Source: a virus
IMG/VR virus record: IMGVR_UViG_3300023301_000009
Location: 1 to 61,770 of that record
DNA length: 61,770 nucleotides
Reading direction: 5' to 3' (one strand)
Shown: positions 1 through 10,155 of the stretch, piece after piece
How positions within the stretch are numbered: position 1 is the stretch's first letter
Layout of the letters: every line of letters starts with the position of its first letter
Position numbers and translations under genes: made by a program
Notes under the pieces: generated by a model
What the model was told of the DNA's origin: nothing
Database searches by the model: none
What the model saw: only the letters and a program-made list of their open reading frames with translations

Positions 1-84
1 TATAAGATCCTCTGCAATGAACGCGCCTGCCCCGCTAGCTGCAACAGACGACCTTGTTGGGATGATGGGACTGTCAAATAACAT
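1..84 (-). CDS. Partial gene, N-terminus only, unknown function
   Basis: This is a reading frame that starts with ATG at 84 and runs off the left edge; 28 residues are visible, beginning MLFDSPIIPT. An AAGGA box lies 6 bases before the ATG. It follows the 152-residue gene by only 9 bases, so it belongs to the tail-fibre operon. Too little is visible to assign a function; by position it may be another fibre or adhesion-associated protein. Confidence 0.55.
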   Translation of the reverse strand, partial: MLFDSPIIPTRSSVAASGAGAFIAEDLI

Positions 85-93
85 AGCCGATCC

Positions 94-552
94 TTAGTCT
101 GGGGAAATGGGTGCCATCTTAATCGTCACGTCTCCGTCGTTATCCACCACCTGCACATACAGGCGCTCCACTGCTACAGTCGTCGTACGGTCTAAAAAGT
201 CTGTGCCAATATCAAGCGTACCGTCCCCCGGCACACCCCACACGCCGTCCACGTAGACCCACACCTTCACAGATGCCACCGTGGCCGTCGTGAGCGTAAT
301 GGACAAAAAGGTCTCCGCTGAACCTGATAGCATATAGCCATCGGTACTCAACGTAGGCTTAACCGTGGTTCCAGAAACCACCTCACTTATCAGCCAGACG
401 GCAGTAGCGCCTGCTCCACCTCGCGCCCTGTCTACTAAGCGTTTCACGGATCGGATAACGCCGCGCAAGCCTTGCTCGGTGGACAGCCCAAAAGCATTCG
501 GGTCGTCTACCGCATCGGCGCGCTCTCGCTTTGAATATGCAATCTGTGTCAT
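94..552 (-). CDS. Small tail-fibre-region protein, paralogue of its neighbour
   Basis: A 152-residue protein of unknown function. The N-terminal 40 residues are charged and helical; the rest is rich in Val, Thr and Asp and looks like a beta-sandwich. The pattern around LSITLTTATV, then VWVYVDGVWG and later VAVERLYVQVVDNDGD resembles the middle and end of the 117-residue protein at 562..915, so the two are probably diverged copies of one small beta domain. The start has a good AGGAG box. Location after the large fibre protein suggests a minor fibre tip or fibre-associated protein; this is inference from context. Confidence 0.75.
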   Translation of the reverse strand: MTQIAYSKRERADAVDDPNAFGLSTEQGLRGVIRSVKRLVDRARGGAGATAVWLISEVVSGTTVKPTLSTDGYMLSGSAETFLSITLTTATVASVKVWVYVDGVWGVPGDGTLDIGTDFLDRTTTVAVERLYVQVVDNDGDVTIKMAPISPD

Positions 553-561
553 ATCTTCTCC

Positions 562-915
562 TTAAACGCTTGCGTTATAAGTCTTGCGTATGTTCCACCC
601 TGTGTTCCCCGTCACGTTCGTAATTTGTGCCACAAATCTTTCGCTGGCGTAAACACCGAACACCTCAGAGTACGCTTCTGTAAAGCCCTGACCCTTGAAG
701 TGCAAGCTCCACCGCACACCATCATGCACGTAAACTTCGAGGTCGTACCCACTAACGTCTAGCAGGTCGGTTACAGACACGCGGACAAAATTCTCCCCAA
801 CTGTGCTAACCCCATAGCCTGCCCCCGGAACTGTATCGGATGCCACTATCGTCTCATCCGAAAGCTGCTCCGTAGCAAACGATTCCTTTGCAAATTCTCG
901 CCGCAGGTTGCTCAT
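562..915 (-). CDS. Small tail-fibre-region beta protein
   Basis: A 117-residue protein, not assigned to a named family. The core VRVSVTDLLDVSGYDLEVYV followed by a Gly/Phe-rich stretch and a closing RFVAQITN strand predicts a compact beta domain, similar in order to the 152-residue neighbour. The ATG at 915 has only an AAGG 2 bases upstream, and the preceding junction carries the TTGACAAACA box described separately. Probably a structural accessory of the distal tail. Confidence 0.7.
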   Translation of the reverse strand: MSNLRREFAKESFATEQLSDETIVASDTVPGAGYGVSTVGENFVRVSVTDLLDVSGYDLEVYVHDGVRWSLHFKGQGFTEAYSEVFGVYASERFVAQITNVTGNTGWNIRKTYNASV

Positions 916-954
916 AGCCTTGTCCGTTTGTGTTTAGCAGTGTTTGTCAATAAC

Positions 955-3900
955 TCAGGAATCGCCAAGCACGTTGTACGTCTCAAGCGATAAGCCGTAG
1001 TGCTCTCCAGTACCGCCATTCGCGCTGCTATTTTTCTCGCTGGGGCGATTCACTTCGATGGATGCCGTAATCCTACAGCCACAGAACGGTGGGTTGAAGC
1101 CATTGGGTACGGTGCTGTCGACCATCTGCTGTCCAAACTTGCCTGTGTACAGCACGAACATAAGCTCATGGTCTCCCGGTCCTGTCATCTCCTCGACCGT
1201 TGGAATCATGTCAGCCCAGCTCTCGCCGAAGCTACCCATTTGGTCGATGCCATGCGCAGCTTTGTTCTCCCTCACGTAGCGTAGCTCACTTACGAGGTCG
1301 ATCTCAATACCGCTGTTCTGATTCTGCCGGTCGTTCATTGCGATCTTTGCGCTAGAATCCTGTGCATTGTTGTACGCGTAGTCGAACGGGTCGGCATTGT
1401 ACGTGTCACCCGTCATGCTCATCATGTGCTCGGGAGAATCAAAGTCTGCGCCCGTTAACCGAGTATCGCCATCCAAAAGCGTCTTGGTATACAGGTTTCG
1501 CCCAGCCCCCGCGCTGTTTGCACCCAAGCTATCCGAGATCATCGGGTACAGGTGCCCAAGCTGAGCGTGATTCGGATGCTGCCTGAATGATCCGCCACCA
1601 CTGGCAGAGGGGTGCATAGATTCAAAGTGTAAATATGGCTTGTCCTCCGGTGCATTCGGGGGTTTAGGCATTGGCTTGGCTACGCCCTCCGCGCGGTCGC
1701 GTACAACGAACAGCTCAGTGAGCGACTTCGGCTTGGAGGAGCGCAGTGGGAATGCCATCCCTGAATGCTGACCCCCGCCGGGGCGTGTGTGTAAAACCCT
1801 AAACGAGCAATTCCACAGTAGCTTCTGTGCAAGCCCCATGTGTTGCACGGCCTTGAACGTGTTGATCAAAGGTGCAAACGTCGGGTCACTGCCTGCGCCG
1901 TAGGCGTCTGTGCGCTCCGCGTGCGCCAGCTCAAACATATCATGGTAAACTTCGCTGTAGTGTGCATTTTGCATGGGGCGAAGCGTCGTCTTGTCCACCG
2001 GAATTGAGAACACAAGCGGGTGCAAGTAGCTGGTGCGCTCCCGTAGCCCAGCGGGGTCGATGTTTACCGACGTACCTAGGTCTCCGACAAAGGAGGTATC
2101 TGTGGTCATCTCCGGTCCAGCACCCGGTTTGTTAAGCGCGTTGTTCGGAATGGTCGAACCATCCCAAGCGAACTTGGTTCTAACCAGATCCACAATCCCC
2201 GCCACGGTTGGCGTGCTAATGTGTGCGCGCATAACTGGGAAGGACCAGTCAAAGGACGAGTCTGTATCGTTGCTTCCCCTTCCGTACAGAAAGTAGTCAC
2301 CTGAATCGGAGTCCGTTCCTACAACGTCGCGGTCTGGCCAGTAAGCGTACTCATTCTCGTACCCATCCAGCCGCACCTTGAACAGCGGGTGGAAGTCAAC
2401 ATTGGAATCAAGATCGGCGTCAGCACCGCTATACTGCCTGAACGCAGGAACGAACACGGGACCGGGATACCCTTCAGCAGCAGTCGCCGTTCTGTCTAGG
2501 GGATCTATTGCTGAGACTTCAGGCACGAAAGGGAAGAACCCGTCCGAACCGCTTACTGTAACCTGTGTACTATCGGGCATCTGCATATCGTGCTCGTCAC
2601 CTGTGTCTCCGAACATTGAGTAGTGCGAGCCCATAATTTCACTTGCATCGGCATCATTGTTGCTCGCCTTGAAGTTATCTATGGTGCTTGTGGACTGTGC
2701 ATCAGGGGAAGTCTTATTGCGCAGCGCGCTTGGGTTGTGCACCACCGATGGAATAATTAAAGACCGTTCACCCCACTTGGCGTAAACCGAGTATCGCGTG
2801 GCAGGTCCAGGGTATTCATTGTTGCCAGTCCCTGTACTTTCGTAGGGTCTCGGTGCTTCGATGTGCTCCATGTTTGGGTGGTACCAATGTGTAAAAGGCT
2901 GGTACTTGTCCGCGAAGGGTCTCGATGTGACATCGACGTCACCAACAGTTGCCGTACCACCGTTACCCACAGCATCCGGTGACGTTTCAGTTACCAGCGG
3001 TTCCTCATTAAAATAGAGCAAGTGATCAGTTGTACCCAGCCCCTCAAGGTAATCAAGAAATAGGTCAAGCCCGCTCAAGTTGGACATGGACGCTTCAAGA
3101 GCCGGGTGTTGATGTTTGGGCATTGTAGCCCAATGCACAAGGGGTAGCGGGTCAAACCGAACGTACAAATTTAACGTGTCGACCAGTGCGTTGACCTTGG
3201 TCCCTGCTTCCTCACCGTCTGGACCGGGGTAAAAATCACCAATGTGGTAGCGCAGCCTAAACGTCGTGTTGCGATTCTCCCACACGTCCTTCATGTCAGT
3301 TGGCAGTAGCGCGTAGCGCGACCATGGTCCGTTTTGCTCATCAACCTTAATATCGCTGGTGGCATCCTCGATACTCTTTGAGCCTTTCCCATTGGTGAGC
3401 ACCCCAGCATCGCCTGTGTTATCCCACGTCTCCCCATAGGACTGGAAATTTTCTGGAGAAGCGGCTGCGTCGTTCTGTGCGCCTGTTGCGTCTTGGATAA
3501 GCCCCATCGAGCTTTTGGCTCGCGTAGCGCCGGGGCCGGTAATCGCGTTTGGATCGCCTATCCAGTAATTGAACATATCCATTTCGCCATGCGCACTCGT
3601 CTTGACCGCGAGTTTCCTGAAGTTCAGTGAGTCCCGTGCCATAATAGCTTGGGCCTTACCATCCTCAAACTTTCTACGTGTTGTATCGCTAAATGGGTTG
3701 TTCCCTCCCGTCACCCCAAGGTCATCATTCATGTAGTGTGACCAGCCATCCTCGGAGTCAACCTCGATGAACGTGCCATCCCGGAGGTAGTAGCCACCCG
3801 GCCCTGAAACGAACTCGCCAATGGCTATGTCCTTACCAGTGTCAGTACCTACAAGCGGGTCAATTGCGTGCACTGAGCCTTGCGCTGAAGCCATAGGGTT

Positions 3901-5838
3901 AAGCTGGTATTGTGAACCCACACGGTACTTGTCAGAACTTTGCCCCGATTGGAACAACGACTGCTGTGCATTCTTGAACAGAAAATTCTTAGACGAGCTG
4001 ATACGTGTCGCAGCACCATCATCATCGTAGTTCAAGTTCGTGCGGCCAAGCTGGTTCCCCAAACCCGTGATCCCAAGCACCGCAGTGTCCAACGCTGCGA
4101 AATGCTCCGCAAGCGATCCATAAAGCAAGGGCACCTGTTGCAATCCCACCTGCGCGAATAGCTGCCCCGCAGAATTGTCAAGTATTGGGCCATCATGGTT
4201 ATTTGCCGCAACCCCACGACCTACGCTAATATCGTAGCCCATCTCCTTTACGCTCATGAGCTGGGGGATGGCAGTCCACACAAATCCGGGTTCGACTTCG
4301 CCCCCACTACCCGTGATTTCCTTATACGTGTTCGGGTACGTTGCAAGTCTCGCATGGTTCGCTGGTGGATTGCCTACCTCTTGCGCAAGTCCGGGATGGA
4401 AGGACGGATGCAGCGGCTCACTACCTGTTCCACCCACAGTGCGGGAGTGTGGTGCAGTCATCATCAGCAGCACATGGTGGACCGCAGGCGCGTTTTGGCT
4501 TACGAGCTTCGCCTCCATTGCTGCACTTACTGCTTCGGGCAGTAGCTGGTTATACCCATTCCAATATTGCGAGGGGAAAGTTTGGTACTTACTGTTTACA
4601 TATTGGTGCGCGCGAGTAAGCCCAGACTCAGGCGCGCCTTGAAATGGATCTGCCCACGAGCGTACGGCGTCGGTAGCCCAGCCTGCACTGAAGCGCTGGC
4701 CATCATCAATCTCGCCAGTAAGCACATGATCCCCGTCGTTAAGCATATCGCGGGTCATATCTGCGCGGACACCTCCCGACGTATACGCGCCTGACAACAT
4801 CTTGCGTACATGGAGAGGGGCAAGCGTCGTGCCTCCGCCGCCGGTACCATCAGCGCTCATGCGTATATTCGTAGTGCGGATGCACCAGCTCAGCTTAGTT
4901 CTATGTGACACGTCCTCGGGCAAGCTCGGGTGCTCAAGCTCGGGGTCTTCGTCTGGGGAAATATCCTCCTCCCACACCATGACGTTTAGTACGGCGGTGT
5001 ACGCTCCGGCTTTGCCAGATACCCAATTTGACTCATTTGCGTTCGTTGTAGAGTTGAAATGCGTACGTTGCGCGTCCAACGCGTTGCCGGGAACAATTAC
5101 ATACTCGTCTCCGACATTGACAGGGTTAAGAAACCCTTGGTCTATGCCTAGTGTGGTCGCAGACACGCGTGATGAAATCAGGTACGGATTACCCGTGTTA
5201 GCCCCGGTCAAGAAAATGACGTTGCATGCTGGCTCCTCAAACTCGATAACCCAATCGCCAACCGTGTACGCAGGCTCGAATGGTCCCGGAGCTATGGGTC
5301 CACCCGGTACGGTCAATAAATCTGAAACCCCCGCGAGTCTGTGATTGTCTGTGAACGCCTTATTCTCGTCGACCAACTCATTTGACGTTCCAACGGCTGT
5401 CACCTGCCCTCGGAACATCACATTGGCGAACTGCCTGTCTTCTGGGCTCTCGCCACCCAGCACAGAAATTCCTGTGTAGTCAAAGATTACGGACTCAGAA
5501 AGCCCGTCTTCGCTCATTGACTTCGTATCAAGTATTCCAAAAGGTGTGGTCAGCCTTCCCAACGTCACCGCAAAGTTATCCGCATTGCGAAGGGATGCAG
5601 GGTCGCTCGCTTCCACCGGTTGCACCTGCCATTCGCGGGCAAAATCTTGTGTGAGCGCGTACCCACGGTCTGCGCGCATGTGCTGGGAGGCGCTATGATT
5701 CAGTGCATCCACCGCGTCATTAAAATCCGCCGCCACTAGGGGTTTACCCATGTTGAGCTTAACCTTGGTGTACCCCTTCTCGGGCTTGAACGTGTCGTCA
5801 CGGGATACGTTGGGCTTGTTAGACGGATCAATGGGCAT
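955..5838 (-). CDS. Very large tail fibre / baseplate-anchored adhesin
   Basis: A 1627-residue protein, the largest in the tail module. The N-terminus contains KVKLNMGKPLVAADFNDAVD, a pattern like the conserved (G+L+DADxN) segment of large phage baseplate-attached proteins. The body is rich in Gly, Asp, Asn, Tyr and His, with many short polar loops typical of fibre or receptor-binding proteins; I see no enzymatic motif. I chose the ATG at 5838 (residues MPIDPSN) because AGGAG lies 5 bases before it, whereas the GTG two codons upstream directly abuts that box. It follows the gpI-type and collar-like genes, the usual place for fibres. Confidence 0.85.
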   Translation of the reverse strand: MPIDPSNKPNVSRDDTFKPEKGYTKVKLNMGKPLVAADFNDAVDALNHSASQHMRADRGYALTQDFAREWQVQPVEASDPASLRNADNFAVTLGRLTTPFGILDTKSMSEDGLSESVIFDYTGISVLGGESPEDRQFANVMFRGQVTAVGTSNELVDENKAFTDNHRLAGVSDLLTVPGGPIAPGPFEPAYTVGDWVIEFEEPACNVIFLTGANTGNPYLISSRVSATTLGIDQGFLNPVNVGDEYVIVPGNALDAQRTHFNSTTNANESNWVSGKAGAYTAVLNVMVWEEDISPDEDPELEHPSLPEDVSHRTKLSWCIRTTNIRMSADGTGGGGTTLAPLHVRKMLSGAYTSGGVRADMTRDMLNDGDHVLTGEIDDGQRFSAGWATDAVRSWADPFQGAPESGLTRAHQYVNSKYQTFPSQYWNGYNQLLPEAVSAAMEAKLVSQNAPAVHHVLLMMTAPHSRTVGGTGSEPLHPSFHPGLAQEVGNPPANHARLATYPNTYKEITGSGGEVEPGFVWTAIPQLMSVKEMGYDISVGRGVAANNHDGPILDNSAGQLFAQVGLQQVPLLYGSLAEHFAALDTAVLGITGLGNQLGRTNLNYDDDGAATRISSSKNFLFKNAQQSLFQSGQSSDKYRVGSQYQLNPMASAQGSVHAIDPLVGTDTGKDIAIGEFVSGPGGYYLRDGTFIEVDSEDGWSHYMNDDLGVTGGNNPFSDTTRRKFEDGKAQAIMARDSLNFRKLAVKTSAHGEMDMFNYWIGDPNAITGPGATRAKSSMGLIQDATGAQNDAAASPENFQSYGETWDNTGDAGVLTNGKGSKSIEDATSDIKVDEQNGPWSRYALLPTDMKDVWENRNTTFRLRYHIGDFYPGPDGEEAGTKVNALVDTLNLYVRFDPLPLVHWATMPKHQHPALEASMSNLSGLDLFLDYLEGLGTTDHLLYFNEEPLVTETSPDAVGNGGTATVGDVDVTSRPFADKYQPFTHWYHPNMEHIEAPRPYESTGTGNNEYPGPATRYSVYAKWGERSLIIPSVVHNPSALRNKTSPDAQSTSTIDNFKASNNDADASEIMGSHYSMFGDTGDEHDMQMPDSTQVTVSGSDGFFPFVPEVSAIDPLDRTATAAEGYPGPVFVPAFRQYSGADADLDSNVDFHPLFKVRLDGYENEYAYWPDRDVVGTDSDSGDYFLYGRGSNDTDSSFDWSFPVMRAHISTPTVAGIVDLVRTKFAWDGSTIPNNALNKPGAGPEMTTDTSFVGDLGTSVNIDPAGLRERTSYLHPLVFSIPVDKTTLRPMQNAHYSEVYHDMFELAHAERTDAYGAGSDPTFAPLINTFKAVQHMGLAQKLLWNCSFRVLHTRPGGGQHSGMAFPLRSSKPKSLTELFVVRDRAEGVAKPMPKPPNAPEDKPYLHFESMHPSASGGGSFRQHPNHAQLGHLYPMISDSLGANSAGAGRNLYTKTLLDGDTRLTGADFDSPEHMMSMTGDTYNADPFDYAYNNAQDSSAKIAMNDRQNQNSGIEIDLVSELRYVRENKAAHGIDQMGSFGESWADMIPTVEEMTGPGDHELMFVLYTGKFGQQMVDSTVPNGFNPPFCGCRITASIEVNRPSEKNSSANGGTGEHYGLSLETYNVLGDS

Positions 5839-5847
5839 AGTCACTCC

Positions 5848-6405
5848 TTACACGGGGTAGGCAATCTTAATTTCTACAGTACGCACAATACTAAACGACG
5901 CATCTTTATCAATCTTCGGGTGGACGATCCAGTTGAACATCATGCCTGAGTCTGGTGCGCTCGTGGCGAGGCCACCAAACAGGCCAAACTCTCGTAGCGA
6001 GCCATTCGCTTCTGAAGATTCAAACCGTACAGACATTGAGATCACAGTGGACGGACCCACAACCACGACTCCCCCATCACCGCTGAAATCGTCAAGCCAT
6101 GCTGTATTTACAAAGGACGTCTCCTTTCGGAAACTTTCATTTTCCAGTGTTGTCTGAGTCTTGGGTTGTGTTGGTGCTGCGGCATCCCACGTCACATCGC
6201 CGCTACCAAGAACCATGTACCCAAGGGATAAAAAACTAGGGTTTGCCGCAGCCTCGCCTTTAAGCAGTGCAGCAACAAGTGGGGCAGCGGAGTTCTGAAT
6301 CTGGTTATCCGCCCACGTACCTACCACACGAGAACCATCCGCGTACTCGTAAACGTCCCGCCACCTTCCACGCATCTTTGCGATCACGCATTCACTGAAA
6401 CTCAT
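5848..6405 (-). CDS. Baseplate/tail-fibre connector protein
   Basis: A 185-residue protein of a type common between gpI and the fibre genes in contractile phages. Recognisable parts are a central YMVLGSGDVTWD segment, then an ETSFVN strand and the C-terminal SEANGSLREFGLFGG motif, shared by small baseplate-distal proteins that seat the fibres. Its ATG overlaps the stop of the gpI-like gene by one base and has a GAGGA box. A role linking baseplate to fibre is inferred from family resemblance and gene order. Confidence 0.7.
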   Translation of the reverse strand: MSFSECVIAKMRGRWRDVYEYADGSRVVGTWADNQIQNSAAPLVAALLKGEAAANPSFLSLGYMVLGSGDVTWDAAAPTQPKTQTTLENESFRKETSFVNTAWLDDFSGDGGVVVVGPSTVISMSVRFESSEANGSLREFGLFGGLATSAPDSGMMFNWIVHPKIDKDASFSIVRTVEIKIAYPV

Positions 6406-7937
6406 TAGAAATCCTCGTTTGGTAACTCTCGCCTGCGCCTGCCCATAATCTCGACGTTATTGTACGGGTCGGGTTCTGAAAATACCAGCCACGAATGCCA
6501 CGTAGCCACGTAGCGGTCGTTGGTTGTGTTAACTAGTGGCCATTTGGGGTGCGGGTATGTGTACAGCAACATCTTATCGTATGACGTGTCTAAAGCATAG
6601 TCAGCCAGTTCGTCGAACGCCAGCGTTTCATTGTAGACGTGCTCTTCCACCCACGCGTCTGAATCCAATGGCGCGTACTCCTCCTCATGAACCACGGACA
6701 GGTTAAACGTGTACGTCGCGTAGTGGCCGACGAACAATGGTGCCATCTTTGCCATTTTTTGAATAACCACTTCTGGCAACGAGACGCCTTGGTCGGGGAC
6801 AGGGTGCAGCTCAATGTACAACCCATTGGTATTCTGCCATGGCCAGCCCACTCCATTAGACGACACGATCTGGTTTGAGAAGGTGAACGTCTTGCCATCA
6901 TTGGTATTGCGTATGGACGTAACCATCGACGGGTCGTTAGGGTCGAACGTCCCAGACTTAGGTATCGAATTTACAACGTCCGCCCACACTCCATCGGTTA
7001 GTGCGTTCCACCCGGCTGGAGGATTGTTCTTATCTACAGGCTCCGCCCCATCGTGGGTTCGTAGCACCCATGGATACCCCTCCGTCACAGTCACCGCCCA
7101 ACCCGTGAGCGCTTGCAGTGCAAACTCTAACGACGGTATGCTGCCCTTCTTCTTCCATAACTCGACAGCCTGCTTCGTTTCCCTGCGGCGGTACTGTGAT
7201 GATAGCTCAAAATTCGTGGGCCACCCAAGAAACTGGTCGATGTAAGGGATGTTGGCTGCATCGGTGTTGTCCGGGTCATAGACCCTTTTGCGCGTCTGCT
7301 CAATATCCTCCCAAGCCATGTCAAAAATACGCCCAAATATGTGCGTAAGCCTTTTCAGGTCTTCGTTCGCCTCGCGCCAATCCAGCTTGCGGTCTACAGG
7401 TGGCAGGTACTCGTAAAGAACGTCTGCGTACTTTGACTCAGGTTCCCCATTTTCTCCCACGCGGTTCTGGTAGGCCCAGTTTCTTACAAAACCATGTGCT
7501 GGCGAGAAAGCCCATTTGCCCGAAACCGTGTTCTCGTAAAATATCGTGTAGTACCAAGTCGTCCCCGGATCTCCAATATCTTGGTCGAGTAGGTACCTTG
7601 AATCGTTGTAGCCCAGCGCCCCAACGTCAGGCCCATCGAAAACAATACTAGCAGAGCTGTCCGTAACGTCGTGGCAATACTCTCGGGTCTTCTTCAAAAT
7701 CTTGATACGCCCGCCGTAGGCAAAAACGGGTGACACGTCTTTAGGGACGCCAAACTCCACTTTCAGGTACGGGCCTTGGACCGTTGAAGGTTGAAAGGCT
7801 GGGCCAACCACAGACCCAACGGGTAAGTTCTCACGAGTAACGCGTAGCGGCGCGTTGGCCCCGAGGACGTTCACCTTCTCAGTAGTGTCTCCCACCTGCA
7901 CCACAAAGTGAAACTGCCAGTCGGAGTTCTTGCTCAC
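6405..7937 (-). CDS. Tail protein I-like baseplate wedge protein
   Basis: A 510-residue protein. The segment from about residue 180 to 290 matches the P2 gpI family: a helical region with FGRIFDMAWEDIEQTRKRVYD, then IPYIDQFLGWP and WKKKGSIPSLEFALQALTGW. The first about 150 residues are beta-rich and look like an added immunoglobulin-like domain, and the C-terminus is longer than in P2 gpI, so this is a larger wedge component. It starts at GTG 7937 behind GGAGG and overlaps gpJ by 4 bases. It is expected to form the baseplate wedge with gp25 and gpJ homologues. Confidence 0.85.
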   Translation of the reverse strand: MSKNSDWQFHFVVQVGDTTEKVNVLGANAPLRVTRENLPVGSVVGPAFQPSTVQGPYLKVEFGVPKDVSPVFAYGGRIKILKKTREYCHDVTDSSASIVFDGPDVGALGYNDSRYLLDQDIGDPGTTWYYTIFYENTVSGKWAFSPAHGFVRNWAYQNRVGENGEPESKYADVLYEYLPPVDRKLDWREANEDLKRLTHIFGRIFDMAWEDIEQTRKRVYDPDNTDAANIPYIDQFLGWPTNFELSSQYRRRETKQAVELWKKKGSIPSLEFALQALTGWAVTVTEGYPWVLRTHDGAEPVDKNNPPAGWNALTDGVWADVVNSIPKSGTFDPNDPSMVTSIRNTNDGKTFTFSNQIVSSNGVGWPWQNTNGLYIELHPVPDQGVSLPEVVIQKMAKMAPLFVGHYATYTFNLSVVHEEEYAPLDSDAWVEEHVYNETLAFDELADYALDTSYDKMLLYTYPHPKWPLVNTTNDRYVATWHSWLVFSEPDPYNNVEIMGRRRRELPNEDF

Positions 7938-9784
7938 TGCCTACCTCCATACGATAAGACAAATTCCTTAGCGTCAAGCTCACCAGTCGCGTATAACGTC
8001 GGGACTACCATCGCGAATTCTCCCACGCTGATATCCCCCCTAAAATTGTCTGTGGAAAAGCTGAACTTATTTCCATGCTGGGGGACGACGCCATTACCTC
8101 CAACTGTGATCTTGAAATCAAACTGTGGCAGCTCCCTAGCCCTGCGGGGGTCGTTCCCTGAATTATATTGCGTAATGGTGTACGTGTTCCCTGTTTCAAA
8201 TAGGCGCTGAACGCCTTGGGCGTCTACGACCTTGCCATAGTTCTTTGAAAACATCTTAAAACGAACATAGTTGAGCCATTCCACTTCGTACTCATCCTCA
8301 ACCTGAGAATCATAGGCACGTCCGACCGTAATGCTTGCACCGTCTATAAGATCACGGTGGCCTGTCACCAATCTCAGCGCGGGGACGTGATGGAACGCGT
8401 TGACGTTAATTTTGTAGACACCCCGGACGCCCTCCACCACGGCAATGATATCTGATTCTGGGATAGCATCACCAAATGTAGCCCCGCTATCTGTGAAATA
8501 CTTTTTAAGTGCCTCTTGGACGTAGAAGCTCACGTCGTTAACGCGGATGCCTGGCTGGTACGTGATATGTGCTTTTAGGTAGGGCCGAACTATGACGGGG
8601 CCTTCGACAAATAACCGCGCGCCACCGACCTTGAGTGACGTAAGGTACCTGCCCACCTCGCCTATAACGCCATGCCCGGCCTTCATGTCAGGGAACCACT
8701 CACCAGTCGGAACTGGGTTCGCTCCTTCAGCGGCCACGAACACATGGACCTCGTATGCGCTCCCCATGTGCGAGGCTTTTGCCATGCGGATTCCCGCGCT
8801 CGGAGTTTGCACCGCAAGTGTCTCGAAATCTCCTAGCTCCACGGCTCGGTCTAGCGCACGAAGCGACAATGGCCCATGTGCCTTGGCATGTTTGATGGAC
8901 TCCGGGTCTGCGCCACTGGACGGTTGGGCTGGGTTGCTCGCTGATACTACACCATCCACGGTTCCCGGAAGCTCAGTCAGCGTTCCCCGGCCCACGGAAT
9001 TTGCAGCTTTGCCACCGCCGACCCTGTAGGTCACTTCGATGGACTGGCCCGTCACTGGGATCTTACCATTTGTCCCATCTCCAAATTCGAGGGTCGTCTT
9101 GCCCACCTCGTCTACGAAGTACCTGAATACCTTCGCAGAATAATCCTGCTCAATAAACGTCTGGACCGGAGACCAGATACTACCTCCAACGCTTACCTCC
9201 ACTGGGTCTGCAATTCCCGGCGTCAGTGCAAGGGGCTGTCTTCCAAGCTGTACTCGCTGTCCCGCTTTCCCTGAAGTTACGCCTGCACCTTCGTCAGTCA
9301 CCGTTTCGCCGTGGACCAGCGTGACAACGTGTGTGCCCGCTGCGCTTAGCACAACTGCCTGTGCCAGCTCAAAGCGCATCGCGTCGGACTGGGCGGATGG
9401 CTTGGATTCCACAGACCATCCCGCAGGAAGCACAACGGTCGCTTTGTCTGTAAGCACTTCAACGGACACCGAAGCCGCCGCACCCGGCGATAGCTCGTAC
9501 CCGATAAGCCGTAGGATATCGACGACATTACTTCGCTGCTGCGCCGTCAGCAGGTACGACTCATTCTGTGCCCTGTCCTGCTGGTATGACAAAATGCCCG
9601 CCGCGTAGGACATGGCTTCGAGCAGGACCACTCCCGGATCGCCGGGATAGAAATCTGTCCACTCCTCGGTTAATTGCTTTGTCAGCTCGACGAGCGCTTC
9701 CCGGTAGCCCACGAAATCGCGGACCATCGGGTCGAGTTGTATGGGCAGATTCCCCAAAGAACTAAAACTCAGTTTACTAGCCAT
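7934..9784 (-). CDS. Baseplate J-like protein (T4 gp6 / P2 gpJ family)
   Basis: A 616-residue baseplate wedge protein. The N-terminal region has the family signature WTDFYPGDPGVVLLEAMSYA followed by the helical YQQDRAQNESYLLTAQQR, and an internal VTYRVGGGKAANSVG with the long beta-rich middle domain typical of gpJ. The C-terminal 120 residues extend beyond P2 gpJ. The gene sits in the conserved order gp25-gpJ-gpI and overlaps both neighbours, indicating co-translation. In contractile tails this family forms the dimeric wedge ring. Confidence 0.92.
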   Translation of the reverse strand: MASKLSFSSLGNLPIQLDPMVRDFVGYREALVELTKQLTEEWTDFYPGDPGVVLLEAMSYAAGILSYQQDRAQNESYLLTAQQRSNVVDILRLIGYELSPGAAASVSVEVLTDKATVVLPAGWSVESKPSAQSDAMRFELAQAVVLSAAGTHVVTLVHGETVTDEGAGVTSGKAGQRVQLGRQPLALTPGIADPVEVSVGGSIWSPVQTFIEQDYSAKVFRYFVDEVGKTTLEFGDGTNGKIPVTGQSIEVTYRVGGGKAANSVGRGTLTELPGTVDGVVSASNPAQPSSGADPESIKHAKAHGPLSLRALDRAVELGDFETLAVQTPSAGIRMAKASHMGSAYEVHVFVAAEGANPVPTGEWFPDMKAGHGVIGEVGRYLTSLKVGGARLFVEGPVIVRPYLKAHITYQPGIRVNDVSFYVQEALKKYFTDSGATFGDAIPESDIIAVVEGVRGVYKINVNAFHHVPALRLVTGHRDLIDGASITVGRAYDSQVEDEYEVEWLNYVRFKMFSKNYGKVVDAQGVQRLFETGNTYTITQYNSGNDPRRARELPQFDFKITVGGNGVVPQHGNKFSFSTDNFRGDISVGEFAMVVPTLYATGELDAKEFVLSYGGRQ

Positions 9785-10155
9785 TACCCTTCCATCGTGA
9801 AAGTAAGATCGTCCTCTCCACTCATACCTCGGAACCGGTAGGTAGAGGAAACTATTGCTTCGCCCGTGTTGGGGTCGCTAGTCACGTCAATGCGTCGCAC
9901 GGAAACTCTCGGCTCCCACTGCGCGACACATTTCCCTAGCTCATCAGAAATAACCACGGCGTTTGAATAGCTAAGATCTCTGAACACCATCGCCATGTTG
10001 AGCGTACCTACTCTTGGTGACATAGGTCTGTCACCTTTGCGAGTCTGCATCAGGTGCTCCAGATTCTCCCGGATTTTCTGCGCACCCTCTGCCCGCTCCA
10101 AATGACCAAGCGGCCCAAACCGAACTGGGAAAGAGAGTCCTTTAGGTTTACTCAT
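9784..10155 (-). CDS. gp25/gpW-like baseplate wedge protein
   Basis: A 123-residue protein of the T4 gp25 / P2 gpW family. Visible hallmarks are the N-terminal LSFPVRFGPLGHLERAEGAQKI (split here by description), the conserved RKGDRPMSPRVGT loop, and ISDELGKCVAQWEPRVSV before paired C-terminal strands. gp25 links sheath and baseplate and starts sheath polymerisation. The start codon lies inside the stop of the preceding 318-residue gene (shared ATGAGTAA), and the stop overlaps the gpJ start. Confidence 0.92.
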   Translation of the reverse strand: MSKPKGLSFPVRFGPLGHLERAEGAQKIRENLEHLMQTRKGDRPMSPRVGTLNMAMVFRDLSYSNAVVISDELGKCVAQWEPRVSVRRIDVTSDPNTGEAIVSSTYRFRGMSGEDDLTFTMEG

